From Heterohyrax brucei (lineage: Eukaryota; Chordata; Mammalia; Hyracoidea; Procaviidae), in contig CM053141.1 in assembly GCA_028571685.1 (NCBI GenBank), forward strand, positions 131,282,833 through 131,346,832: a stretch of 64,000 bases of DNA, in the 5' to 3' direction. Numbering within the stretch: the first letter of the stretch is position 1; each line of letters opens with the position of its first letter. The notes below the pieces were generated by a model, which was given only the letters and a program-made list of their open reading frames with translations, searched no databases and was not told the DNA's origin. The translations under genes and the position numbers were made by a program. Shown here piece by piece: positions 43,327-54,646 of the stretch.

Positions 43327-45048
43327 GCAATGATTGGTCTATACTACAGTCCATCCCTGGCCTTGTTCTGTCTTAAGGTATTGAGCTTATATCACTCAAG
43401 CCTTGAATTGCAGTAGTGAAAGATTCTACACTGAAAGTGTTAAATGACTCAGGAAGCATCAGAAGAAGGTAGAAGGAATACACAGAGTCATTATACTAGA
43501 AAGAACTGGTCAACAAGCAACCATTTCAAGAGGGAGCATATGATCAGGAGCTGAGGGTACTGAAGGAAGAAGTTGAAGCTGTCTTGAAGGCGTTGACAAA
43601 AAACAAGGCTCCAGGAATTCATGGAATATCAATAGAGATGTTTCAACTAATGGATGCAGCACTGGAAGTGATGATTTGTCTATTGCAAGAAATTTGGAGG
43701 ACGGCTACCCAGCCAGCTTACTGAAGAGATCCATATTTATACCTATTCCCAAGAAAAGTGATCCACCCAAGTGCAGAAAATTACTGAACAATATAGTTAA
43801 TGTCATGCACACACCACTAAAATTTTGTTAAAGATCATTTCAAAGTGACTGCAACAGCATATTGACAAGAAACTTCCAGAAATTTAATCTGGATTCAGAA
43901 GAGGATGTGAAACCAAGGACATCGTTACTGATGTCAGATGGATATTGGCTGAAAGCAGACAATGCTGGAAAGATGTTTACCTGTGTTTCATTGACTGCAC
44001 AAAGACACTCAACTGTGTGGATCATAATAAACTATGGCTAACATTGCAGAGAATGGGAATTCCAGAACATTTAATTTTGTTCATGAGGAGTCTGTATATG
44101 GATCAAGAGGCAGTTGTGTGAATAGAACAAGGGGACACTGTGTAGTTTCAAGTCAGGAAAGATGTGTGTCAGTGTTGTATCCTTTCACCATATCTTTTCA
44201 ATCTGTATGTCAAGCAATTAATCTGAGAAAGTGGACTGTATGAAGAAGAATGAGGCATCAGAATTGGTGAAAGAGTCATTAACAACTTGGGTTATGGAGA
44301 TAACACAACCCTGCTTGCTGAAAGTGAAGAGGATTTGAAACACTTACTGATGAGATCAGACACCACATGCTTCAGTGTGGATAGCACTTCAACATCAAGG
44401 AAATAAAAATCCTCACAACTGGCCCAGTAGGCAACATGATGATAAATGGAGACAGGATTGACATTGTTTTACTCGGTTCCTGTCAATGCCCATGGAAGCA
44501 GAAGTGAAGAAGTCAAAGGATGCACTTGCCTCACTGGAAAAATCTGCTGCAAAGGATGACTTTAAAGTGTTGAAACTAAAGATGTCGTCTTGAAGATTAA
44601 GGTGCACCTGACCCAAGCCATGATATTTGTAATTGCATCATATGCATCTGAATGCTGACCAGTGAATAAGGAAGACAGAAGAAGAATTAATGCCTTTGAA
44701 TTGTGGTGCCGGAGAAGAATATTGAATGTACCATGGACTGCCAAAAGGACAAACAGATCTGTTCTAGAAGAAGTACAACAAGAGTGCTCCTTGGAAGCAA
44801 AGATAGCGAGACTGTGTCTCACATACTTTGGACATGTTGTCAATTTCTGGAGAAGACATTATGCTTTGTAGAGTGGAAGGTCAGCGTAAAAGAAGCCCCT
44901 CAACAAGATGGACTGACACAATGGCTACAACGAGGGGCTTAAGCATAAGCGCGACTGTGGACGTGGTGCCAGACTGGGCTGTGTTTCGTTCTGGTGCATA
45001 GGTTCACTGTGAGTCAGAACTGATTTAGTGACACTTAACAGCAACACC
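43327..45048 (+). mobile_element. RTE LINE with short inverted 5' segment
   Basis: About 70 bases at 43327-43400 are antisense RTE endonuclease-linker sequence ('CCATCCCTGGCCTTGTTCTG'). From about 43415 the element is sense: RT N-terminal region ('GAAGCATCAGAAGAAGGTAG'), the YADD-box equivalent near 44295 (degraded) and the ORF2 C-terminus (frame 44662-44871, RRRINAFELWCRRRILNVPW). It ends with 'AGTGACACTTAACAGCAAC'. Multiple stops are present. Confidence 0.88.
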
Positions 45049-45586
45049 AGTTCTTTGAAGCTCATTGGTGCCTAGGATATTAATCTTTATGTGTTACATC
45101 TTATTTTTGATCACTTCCAATTTTGATACATTCACACTTCATACATTATGCATTCTGATTTATTATTGAACATCTGAAGCTGTTTGTTATCATTTTGAGT
45201 TTTTCCACATCGACAGATGAAGGTCCCGAAAGCTTTAATCCATCAACATCATTAAAGTCTACTCTGCTTTGGGGAAGCAGCTCTTTCCCAGTAGTGTTTT
45301 TATTGCCTTCAAACCTGAGGGACTCATCTTCCTGCACTGCATCCGTGTTCTACTGCTATTCATACAGTTTTCAGTGGCCAAATTGTTCAAAAATGGACTG
45401 CCAGGTCTTTCTTCCTAATCTGTCTTAGTCTGGAAGCACTGCTGAAACTTGTCAACTGTGAAGCACCACTGTGCTGATATTTGAAATATCAGTGGCGTAG
45501 CTTCTAGCATCACAGTAACAGGCAGGTCTCCACAGTATGGCAAACTGACAGATGCGAGGAATGAGAGATATCATTGCTGACATCTG

Positions 45587-45718
45587 ATGAATCTTGGCTG
45601 AAAGCAAAGACTACCAGAAAGATGTTTATGTATGTTTTATTGAGTATGCAGATAAATCTTGACCAAAAGCAATGAATACCAGGAAGACTTTTACCTGTAT
45701 TTTATTGACTATACAAAG
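45587..45718. repeat. 65 bp tandem duplication inside RTE
   Basis: Unit 1 (45587-45651) holds 'GAAAGCAAAGACTACCAG' and 'TGTTTTATTGAGTATGCA'. Unit 2 (45652-45718) holds 'AAAAGCAATGAATACCAG' and 'TATTTTATTGACTATACA'. Other RTE copies carry one unit. The units are diverged, so the duplication is old. Confidence 0.75.
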
Positions 45719-46351
45719 ACAATCAACTGTGTGGATCCTAACAAATTATGGATAACATTGCGAAGAATGGGGAATCCAGAACACTTAATTGTGCTCATGC
45801 AGCACTCATATATAGTCCAAGTGGTGGTTATTCCAACAGAAGAAGGTTCATGATCAGGAAAGCTGTATGTAAGGGTTGTATTTTTTCACCGTATTTATTA
45901 ATCTTTATGTTAAACAAATATTCCAAGAAGCTGAACTATGTGAAGAAGAACAAGACGTCACAATCACTGAAACATCTATTAACCACCTATAATATGCAGA
46001 TGATACAACCTTGCTTCCTGAAAGTGAAGAGGACCTTGAATCACATACTGTTGAGGACCAGAGACTGTAGGCTTAGTGTGGATTACATTTCAACATTTAA
46101 AAAAAAAAATCCTCAAAACTGAACCTATAAGCAACATCATGATAAGCAGAGAAAATATCGAAGTTGTTAAGGATTTAATTTGACTTGGATATACAGCCAG
46201 TGCCATGGAGGCAGAATTCAAGAAACCTGGTGACATACTGCACAGAGCATATATACTGCAAAAACAAAAACAAAAATACCATTTTAAAGTGTTAGAAACC
46301 AAAGATGTCACTTTAAGGAGTAAGGTGCATCTGACCCAAGCCTTGATGATG

Positions 46352-46462
46352 GTCAAGAGCTATGGCTGTTTATGAAAAAGTCAATAGTTTAAATCCAGCA
46401 GCTTGGAAACTCCATAGGACATTTTGACCCTGTCCTATTGGGTCAGTGTTGATATCAACCTG
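46352..46462 (+). mobile_element. AfroSINE nested in RTE
   Basis: 'GAGCTATGGCTGTTTATG', 'AAACTCCATAGGACATTTTG', 'CCTGTCCTATTGGGTCAGTG'. The head and terminal bases are partly lost. RTE resumes at 'GAATGTGAAAGCTGGACTAT'. Confidence 0.78.
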
Positions 46463-46889
46463 ATGAAAATGAGTTGTACGAATGTGAAAGCTGGACTATG
46501 AATAAGGTAGACCAAAGCAAAAATGGTGTCTTTGAATTATGATGTTGGTAGAGAATACTGAATATACCACGGACTACCAGAAAAACTGACACGTATGTCT
46601 TGGCAGAAGTCGAGCCAAAATACTTCTTAGAAGTCAGGATGGTGTAACTTTGTCTCACGTACTTTGGACATGTTATAAGGAGGGTCCAGTCCCTGGAGAA
46701 GGACATAATGCTTGGTCAAACAGAGGGTGAGCTAACTTGAAGAAGACGCTCAATGCGATGATTTGGCACGGTGGCTGAAACCATAGGCTCAAACAACAAT
46801 TGTGAGGATGGTGCAGGACCAGACAGTTTTTCGTTTTAGTGAATAGTTTCTATGAGTTGAAGCAGAATCAAGGGCACTTAACAATAACA

Positions 46890-47929
46890 GTGCCTTTAAT
46901 TTTCTTCACTTACTGCTTTGGAATATCTTTTTTGTGTTTATTTTCTGTCTTCTTTCTGTCAAATGGAAGCTGTATGAAATCATGGACCTCATCTGTCCTT
47001 GTAATTACTTGAGTCCTCAACACCTTGAAAAGCACTGACTCAGTAAGTAGATGTGGGGTGAGGGAAAGCAATTCTCTGTACAGATCAATTTCCCTTCTTT
47101 TTCCATTTCCGAATGCTTTGTAGACGTTACCGAGAGATAAAGAACCTATAGAGAAATTAAGAAATAACTTACTCATTATTCTGGTGTCTTCTAAGAGCAA
47201 AGCATGAAATATGCACATTTTAAAAAGTTGGCAGTTCATATTTTAGCAACTTCTAGAGTCCTTATTTAATTATAGCACCTTTTATGTGATTTCCTCTTTG
47301 CTCTTTAAAAAGCGATGTGTCAAAATAGAATTTGATTTCTGAAAATTATGTTAGTACTTTAAAAAGTTTGCAGCAAGGAGAAAGAACAAAAATATGTATA
47401 TACATATATACTACTTGCTTAGAAACACAATGCTTGTTTTATCTTGGAGTTAAGGATTAATGTATGAATTATCCTTTTAAAGAAAAATGAAAATTAATAT
47501 GAAATAGTGCTTTGACTGTAGATACATCTTATTATTTTCAACTGTTTACAGAATGTACCATCATTTGAAATGTGCTGTTACTGCAGTTATACAAAAGAAA
47601 AATATGCATATAATCATTGAACTCCCTAGTGAAAAGAAGACTTAGAAAAGTCAAAAGATTTTACAAGAGCAAATATGTCTAATGTGAACTTGAAAAAAAG
47701 TGTGATGAATAAATCATATATACCATGATTTTCCTCGGATATTTTATGTAATAATCATGTATTTCAGCTTATTCACAGTAAGAGGAATTCTACATGTGTA
47801 AGTAATTCTAGTTGCCCAGAACCCCTTGGGAGGCAGTTAGGTGTACTTATTAGAAAATCAACTTCACTTCTAAAACTAGGTATGTGCTTTGTACGAAATA
47901 CTTAGTTCTTCATCTGCAAAAAAGTGAAT
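46890..47929. other. Unique AT-rich DNA, no gene seen
   Basis: About 1 kb. The 109-codon minus frame at 46910-47239 has no splice or start support. Confidence 0.5.
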
Positions 47930-48045
47930 TAATAAATATTTGTCTGAGGTGTTACTTTTGAGCATTAAATGAGATAATTCATCTAAATTACTTAATGTTT
48001 AGCACATAGGAAGCCCTTAATAATGTTAGCTAATCTTACTCTGTT
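47930..48045 (+). mobile_element. MIR 3' part
   Basis: 'ATTAAATGAGATAATTCATC', 'TTAATGTTTAGCACATAGG' and 'CCCTTAATAATGTTAGC' follow the MIR 3' half. Confidence 0.82.
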
Positions 48046-48068
48046 GTCATGTTTACTCTTAATCCTAT

Positions 48069-48877
48069 TGTAGCAGGAGAAAGATAAGTTTGGCCTACAG
48101 AGAGGAGAACACCTGGAACACCATCTTGTTTGTAGAGGAAGAGGTTGTTTATTAGCTGTTGTTGCAGTGGATGGACTCAAGTCTGAAAAAAAGCCGCACA
48201 CCCTGTTCCATTTTCAGACCCATCTATTTATATGTTTTTCCAAAAAAGCAGACAAAGGAATTTCCATATATTCCCTTAATTGGCAGCTACAGGTAAACAC
48301 ATTTCCATATTGCATTTCTATTGGTCCCGCATACTTAAAGAGGCACTAGATAAGCAGTTAGCATTAAGTTACATGGGAAGAAACTACCCCCTCCTTAGAA
48401 ACTAGGCTTATCAGGGATTTCTGTGGGTGGGAGGAGGGAGCATCTTGGTCTGGCGCTGGAGAGAGGCATCTGGACTTCAGCCTTCTCCTTAGAAACTGAG
48501 CTTATCTCAGGATCTCTATGGGAGGAAGGGGAAGCTGGTATCTGACTCCCCAACCCTAATTTAGGCATCCGGCAGAAAGCAGACATTGATTCGAATAGGG
48601 TCTGGGAAGTTCCTCACAAAGTAAACTGGTGCCTTCATATCTAAACTGTATAACAAAGGTTACTGTCTCAGGTGAATTCACCTTCCAGGGAGGAAAGTAC
48701 ATAGGCCTGGGTGTGGCTGCAGAGGTCACATTCAGCACGTTTTTTGTGGGTCTGATGTCATGCATTCCAGCCGTTTTCAGCTGTTTACAATCACCCATTT
48801 ACAGGCTCACAAGCCCTGCACCCAGGCCTACTGGAATTTAACTGGTACCTTCTTAAAAGCTTTTTCTTCCTCTCTCA
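48069..48877 (-). mobile_element. Solo LTR, class I (gammaretrovirus-like) fossil
   Basis: An 809 bp element lies between perfect 4 bp duplications CTAT (48065-48068 and 48878-48881). On the minus strand it starts TGAGAGAGGAAG and ends TCTCCTGCTACA. Promoter layout is recognisable on that strand: a CCAAT-type box (GACCAATAGAAATGC, near 48330), a TATA-type box (ACATATAAATAGATGG, near 48230) and a poly(A) signal (AATAAAC, near 48150). Two diverged copies of an 80-90 bp unit lie in the upstream region (48388-48465 and 48480-48550). The 4 bp duplication and layout fit ERV1. No internal region is present. Confidence 0.82.
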
Positions 48878-48881
48878 CTAT

Positions 48882-49709
48882 TATCAAATATTCTTAACTA
48901 TCAGCTTTCCTATGACACAGACTGTATGGATTATACTAGAATAACTTGTCCTCAGAGGAATCAAAAATAATCTATTAGTTTTTCTGGATTACTTAGATGT
49001 TTAGGGCAGTGTTTCCCAGTGTAGGTGAGTCGGTATTACACTGGAGAGAAACAGACTCCATTAATAAGTAAGTTTGAGAAATGCTGAGTTGAACATATTT
49101 AAGCAGAGGTTTGTAAATCAGAGCTTTTCAACCCTTTATAATCTTAATATGATAGTACTACGATCAATTTATCTGTAAATTTTTAATCTTTTACAATCAT
49201 ATACTCATTGCTTGTGTGATTAAAGAGTTAAAAATGTTAGTACACACCGTAGTACTCTAAGGGAGACATCCAGTGTACAGGATTTTCCAAGTTGAAAATA
49301 CTGTTTCAGAGACGGGGCTGTCACTGTTTTGTTTAAAAAATAGTTAAAAAAAAATAAGTATTTTTATGATCAAACAAGGGGTTCCTTTGTAGAGCACAAA
49401 GAACTTCATTTATGAACTTGTAAAGCCTAATTTTTTTTCACTATTACATTTATATAAAATAGATATGAGTATTTAAGATTACACCGAAGGAGAGGTATAA
49501 TTGAGACCTGCCTTGTTACACTCTTAGGAAGAAGCGTTTTCCTGTGGCTTAATATAAATCAAATACTATGGTTGAAGGAAATTATTTCTGTGTACAAAAT
49601 ATATATGAGTGTGCTTACGTTTGTCCATCACAAGAGTGAATTTTGCTTTGGTTACATGTTTCTGTGTCCTAGTGAAAAAGATAGCAGAAGACACTGCTAG
49701 GAACATACA
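48882..49709. other. Unique DNA, no gene seen
   Basis: AT-rich with short A/T runs. No recognised repeat or gene. Confidence 0.5.
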
Positions 49710-49870
49710 CATTGGCACCAAGTCGCCTTTAAAGCCCAGGTCTGTGCCATGAGATGCTGGTAAACTTGCTCAACCGTTCTGTGCCTGCGTTATCTCATCT
49801 GAAAGTAGACATAATCAATAGATACCACTTTGTAGTGTTGTTATGAAAATAAAATAAATTACTGTTTTTC
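49710..49870 (+). mobile_element. MIR
   Basis: 'AACTTGCTCAACCGTTCTGT', 'GCCTGCGTTATCTCATCTG', 'TTTGTAGTGTTGTTATG' follow the MIR order. Confidence 0.82.
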
Positions 49871-50454
49871 ATTAATTAAAAACTACTCTTTGCCCACATT
49901 ATGCACTATGTATTTGTTAAATAAAATAAATAAATCAGAAAATCTACATCACTGATTTCTGTGATGTGTCTAGTGTTATACTCAAGAGGATATGACAGTA
50001 GGGAGAATAATGTTCAGTGGAACAGATCTAATTCTGTTACTTTGTCTCTGGATCCAGGGATGTACTGTTTTAAAATAAGTGATAATTAGTGTAAATGCCC
50101 TGGTCACTGACTGTATGGTGGTGGCCAGATAGGAAAATAGGTATTTTGCCATTTGACCCTCCTTCAGTATGAAAACAATTATCTCTTTGTGCTTGGTAGG
50201 AAAATTAACTCAGAAGTGTTCTAAACATTTTCTCTCATGAGGACGACTACTCTAGTAAGTTAATTCAATGAGTTACATGTAATTAATAATATATTACTTA
50301 CATCTAAGTAATTATACATACAATTATTTTGCAAGCCCTTAATAATGTTAGCTAGCATTATTATCTTGACACATATCCTTGCTATTAAATGCTGTCATCT
50401 TTCCTTTGACACAGAATATATGTATATTATATATAACTATATATTATTGTCATA
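49871..50454. other. Unique AT-rich DNA
   Basis: No gene. A short MIR-like scrap ('GCCCTTAATAATGTTAGC') at about 50335 repeats a phrase found at 48013. Confidence 0.45.
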
Positions 50455-50670
50455 ATAATAAACACCTAGTAAGCACAGTCCTAAATGGCTCATGCATCAT
50501 CTGACTCTCACAATAAGCTTATAAAGATGCTTATTTATATCCTAAAGCAAAAGAAACCAAGAATGTTAGTGACTTGTATCATGTAGAATTAGTATGGTGT
50601 TCATCTGGTTTTCTTCAAACCCAATGAACCTAATGCTAGAGACTATACCCTGAGCCACTGTATGATGCTA
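50455..50670 (+). mobile_element. MIR
   Basis: 'AGTAAGCACAGTCCTAAATG', 'ATCATCTGACTCTCACAAT', 'AGAAACCAAGAATGTTAG' and 'TACCCTGAGCCACTGTATG' span nearly the whole MIR. Confidence 0.8.
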
Positions 50671-50683
50671 CCTCTCTATATAA

Positions 50684-50840
50684 TAAAGCTAGTGCCGTCA
50701 AGTCGATTCCACTCACAGTGACCCTATATGACAGAGTAGAATTGCCCCACAGAGTTTCTAAGGAGCACCTGGCAGATTCAAACTTCTGACTTTTTGGTTA
50801 GCATACACAGCACTTAACCACTGTGCCACCAGAATTTCCA
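50684..50840 (-). mobile_element. AfroSINE
   Basis: Antisense: 'AGTGCCGTCAAGTCGATTCC', 'ATGACAGAGTAGAATTGCCC', 'TTTTTGGTTAGCATACAC', 'CACTGTGCCACCAG'. Confidence 0.93.
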
Positions 50841-50964
50841 TCTCTCTCTCTAGAAAACGTTTAAAACAATAATGGAACACCATGAGGGTCTAAATTTATG
50901 CTTTGTGTGTCTTGATACCAATTTCTTTAGGGCTGAGTAAACAGAGTAGACATGAATCTACACA

Positions 50965-51475
50965 CAACAGTGGAATATGATGTCTGTAGCAGCATCATTA
51001 TAATATCCCCAAACTAATAATTCAAATATCTATCAACTGCTGAATGGTTTTTCTTTTTTTTTTTTTTTAAAAAAAAAGAAGATGTTAATACCATTTAGTA
51101 ATTAGAAGTGACAGATAACTGATACATGCTAGGGCATGAATCGGCCTCACAAATGTTATGATGTATGAAAGAAGTCCAATGTAGAAGATGCAGTATGTGA
51201 TTATAGGTCTATGAAATATCTAGAAAGAATAAATATGTAGAGAGAGAAAGTAGATTAGTACTTGCCTGAGATTAGTAGTCTAAATGAGCATTGATGGCAA
51301 ATGGACATGAAGGGTCTTTCTGAAGTGCTGGAAATACTCTGTAACTGGATTTCAGTGACAGTTAAACAAATTTGTAAACTTAACTAAAAATTATTTACTA
51401 AAAAAGAGTTGTGCATTTAGTATGAGTAAATTATACTGCCTGTAAATTATACCTCAATAAACCTATAAAAAAACT
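50965..51475 (+). mobile_element. Ancient L1 (L1M-type) 3' end
   Basis: The order 'ATCTATCAACTGCTGAATGG', 'ATACATGCTAGGGCATGAAT', 'TGAAAGAAGTCCAATGTAG', 'TTAGTACTTGCCTGAG', 'TGGAAATACTCTGTAACTGG' and 'AATTATACCTCAATAAACC' is that of the old mammalian L1 3' end. A T15/A9 tract at 51054-51077 interrupts it. Confidence 0.8.
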
Positions 51476-51666
51476 AGAGTATCTGGACCATAGTTTAATG
51501 ACAAGATAAAGAAGATTGAAAATCAAGTTCAAAAGTTTACGATCCATAGTAATCTCACAATTCATTTGCTCCCCCGTAATTTGTAGATAGAAGATGCAAA
51601 GTAATTTTTTTACATATAACATAAAATATAAATTGTCAATACAATAGGAAGTTTATTTAGAATTCT

Positions 51667-53857
51667 GGGGGGCAAAGTCAAGATGGCAGACTAAACACAT
51701 GTCTCCCTAAATCCATTTGGAAACCAAGATCTGAATAGATAAATGGAGCCTTCTAGACACCTAGTGAGCCCTAGAACATGGCATAGGGCTGATAATTTGG
51801 ACCTTCATACCACTGAATGGAAAACTTTCTGTCTTTCACTGACCCCTGCTCTCAGTGAGTGCTGGCTTTCATGGACTGAAGGTAACTCACCATTTTAAGT
51901 TTTTTTTCTTTGTCTTAGCCAGTGGGTGGAGCTGGGACTTGACTAGCAGCTAATCTCAGAAACACTGCTGGTGGGATCGGCAGGCAAAATTGCCATATTT
52001 GAGAGCCCGGCTTTGGACTTTATGCATCTTGGTGCCTTTGGCCTCTCATTCTGCCTCTGCCATTGGGAAGCCTGTACTGAGGCAGGTGGGGAGCTTGTGT
52101 GGGACATCATCTTGTTCCACTGGGAGGTGGACATATCCATATGCAGGCCTCAGCTGTACCTAATTTCTAGGCTGGGAGGCAGTGCCTGCCCGGAGGACAG
52201 CACTTTTCCAGCAGTAAAGCAGTATTCTACACAGTGTCACTTATGGCTGGGGCCCGACAGCAGACGCCAGCAGGGCAGTATCCCTTCTGTATTTTGAACT
52301 ACTTTATAACATCTGGGATTGGATATGGAGGTGCTTCCCTTGCCAGCAGGGAAGAGGGACCTGTACACCTAAAACCTGATGGGCTTTGGAAGTTTTCAGA
52401 TACCTTTTAATTTTCATTTTAAGATGGCTTAGACAAGCAACTGTGGTCCATCCTTACAGCATCTCTCCCAGCCTCTATTCACTCACGTGATGCCCCAAAA
52501 CCAATATACTCTGGATAAAAACGTAACCAAGAAATCACCCATGCCTTTAGAAGGCCCCCAAAGGGAAACACCAAAGAGCTTCCCAGATGAAGAAACCTTT
52601 CTAAAACTATTGGAAGGTGAATTCAAAAGGATTATGTAGAGAGCTCTCCTAGACCTTATACAAAATGCAGCAGCCAACACCAAGTTGGCCAGCCAAGCAG
52701 AGCAAAATGAAAAATTAAGCAAACTGTTCAATCTGATAGAACACCAGGATTCTGAAATCCAACAGATCAAGGACACAATGAAAGAGATAGAAACTTCAAT
52801 TCAAAGCCAAGAAAACAGAACAAAACAAATAAAAAAAGACTTTCTGACTCGGAAAACAGAGCTACTAACTCAGCATCTATGAGGAGAAATTAGAAAAAAA
52901 AAGAAACAAGAAAAATGAAGAAGAATTAAGAAGCATGTGGAATTCTATTAAGAGGAACAATCTATGACTAATTGGAGTTTCTGAACAGGGCAAGACACCT
53001 GAGAACACAGAGAGTACTATAGCTGAGCTGCTGACAGAAAACTTCCTAGAAATTATGAAAGAAGAGACTATAGATATCCAAGATGCATATCAAACATCAC
53101 TCAGTATAGATCTCAAAAGAAAGACTCCAAGACATAATCAAGCTACAAACTGAAACATAAGCAGAAACTCTTAAAGGCAGCAAGACTCAAAGCAAAGCTA
53201 ACATTCAGGGGAAAACCCTGTAGGCTTTTGTCAGATTTCTCAGCAGAAATGATGCTGACATGGAGACAATGGGGTGATACATTCAAAGCCTTAAAAGAAA
53301 AGAACTTCCAACCAAGAATTATATATACTGCAAAACTATCTTTCAAACATGAAAATGAAATTAAGACATTTGCAGATAAACAGAAATTCAGAGACTTTGT
53401 AAAAAACAAACCAAAGCTACAAGAAATGCTGAAAGAATCACCTGGCTTAGAAGAAGAAAACCATTAACTTTATATTTTAGAAACAAATAAATGCAGGACA
53501 TATCACCCAGAAACCTACTTTTTTAGGTAAGGCTCTAAACTCAGTCAAAGCCATAATAGTGAAAAAAATGATCCAATAATCATATGAAAATTGTGATGTC
53601 ACCATATTAAAAAGAGGAATGTACTACAGTCAGTATAGTCCTTCCAGATGGAGAGGAAAATTAATAAGACTGGTAGTAATTAAAAATGGCTTTATACATA
53701 GTTTATTGAGAGGAATCCTAGGGGCAGCCATAAAGCACAATAAAGATGCAACGTATCAAATCAAGAAATGTGATACAGGAGTCACAACAACCACAGAACC
53801 AACCCTGAAAAAGGTGAAAAATCAACTCACAAAGAAGAATGTCCCAGAACAGATTAG
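51667..53857 (+). mobile_element. 3'-truncated L1 (5' UTR and ORF1 only)
   Basis: Starts with the same 5' UTR as the large L1 ('GTCAAGATGGCAGACTAAAC'). It keeps the whole 5' UTR and ORF1 (52490-53467) and continues into the inter-ORF region. It stops near 'CCCAGAACAGATTAG' where the large L1 runs on into ORF2. Perfect 9 bp copies of TAGAATTCT sit at 51658-51666 and 53858-53866. There is no A-tail at the 3' boundary. Loss of the 3' end is the reverse of normal L1 truncation. Confidence 0.88.
52490..53467 (+). pseudogene. L1 ORF1 remnant
   Basis: Starts MPQNQYTLDKNVTKKSP, hits a stop after about 48 codons, and continues in other frames. The coiled-coil segment (frame 52685-52882, IQQIKDTMKEIETSIQSQEN) and the C-terminal domain (frame 53228-53467, NFQPRIIYTAKLSFKHENEI) are well preserved. 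This ORF1 is less broken than that of the larger L1. Confidence 0.9.
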
Positions 53858-53866
53858 TAGAATTCT

Positions 53867-54607
53867 ATCCTGATATAATTTCTCTATAACATAATAAACT
53901 GAATATCTGGCTTTGAAATAAAGTAGGTTTCTGTATTCCACTTAAGGCTTGTCTGCAATGGAAGTTTCATCATAACTATTAGATTTATGTGTACTGTGAG
54001 ATTTCCAAGGTGTAGGTGAAATCCGTGGAACCCTGTAGATAATGAATGGATGTGTTTGTATTCAGCAACACAGTTTCACTCCATTGTCTTTTCATTCTCA
54101 TTTACTTATACTTCGTGAGATATGTGAGACATTCATTTATCATTTTCTCCATTTTAAAGATTGGCCAACAAAGGCACATAGTGGTTAAATCTAAGTTGCA
54201 TAGCTTTTAAATGACTGAGATCAGCCTGCTATTCAGTTTTCGTGAACACAAGCCATATATGATTCTTATATGGTCCTTTACTCAGCATCCACTTTTTGAA
54301 ATAATACAAATGTAACCAGTATGGGGTGACTGATTCTATAGAGCCATGACAGATGTCTTAGCCGAGTCCTTGAGCACTTTCATTACAGCCATCTCAAAAG
54401 AGTCTCATAAAGTAATGAATCAAAACTACAATCAATAAGGGTCTTAAATATGACTTGGGACTGATGCATTATAGTAGTTTTTCATGTGGATTATCAGGCA
54501 TCTTTCAGTGGATAGTTGGAGAAAGTGAGACTCTGTGTACACCGTGTGTGTTTAAAGCTTCCAAGCTCCTCATTTTTTATTCCTTGGTCTCAAGCTCAGT
54601 AAGAACG

Positions 54608-54609
<2 letters not shown>
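53867..54609 (+). other. Unique DNA with a MIR fragment
   Basis: No gene is seen. A MIR-like piece spans about 54085-54275 ('TTCATTTATCATTTTCTCC', 'ATTTTAAAGATTGGCC', 'AAATGACTGAGATCAGCC'). Confidence 0.5.

Positions 54610-54645
<36 letters not shown>
54610..54645. repeat. (AT)18 microsatellite
   Basis: A pure alternating AT tract of about 36 bases. Confidence 0.95.

Positions 54646-54646
<1 letters not shown>

Larger units (their letters stand above)
45052..46889 (+). mobile_element. RTE LINE with inverted 5' segment (twin-priming structure)
   Basis: 45052-45556 is antisense RTE from endonuclease start back to the 5' UTR end ('CACATCGACAGATGAAGGTC', 'GTCTGTCTTAGTCTGGAAG' nearby). It joins at 45557 to sense RT sequence ('AGAGATATCATTGCTGAC') that continues to the 3' terminus. 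The catalytic-box DNA is at about 45990-46005 ('ATATGCAGATGATACAACC'). A 65 bp direct duplication lies at 45587-45718. A SINE is nested at 46352-46462. The element directly follows the 3' end of another RTE. Confidence 0.85.

Noticed and set aside
46910-47239. 109-codon minus-strand frame in unique DNA
   Set aside because: No acceptor, donor or start context supports it, and its composition looks random.
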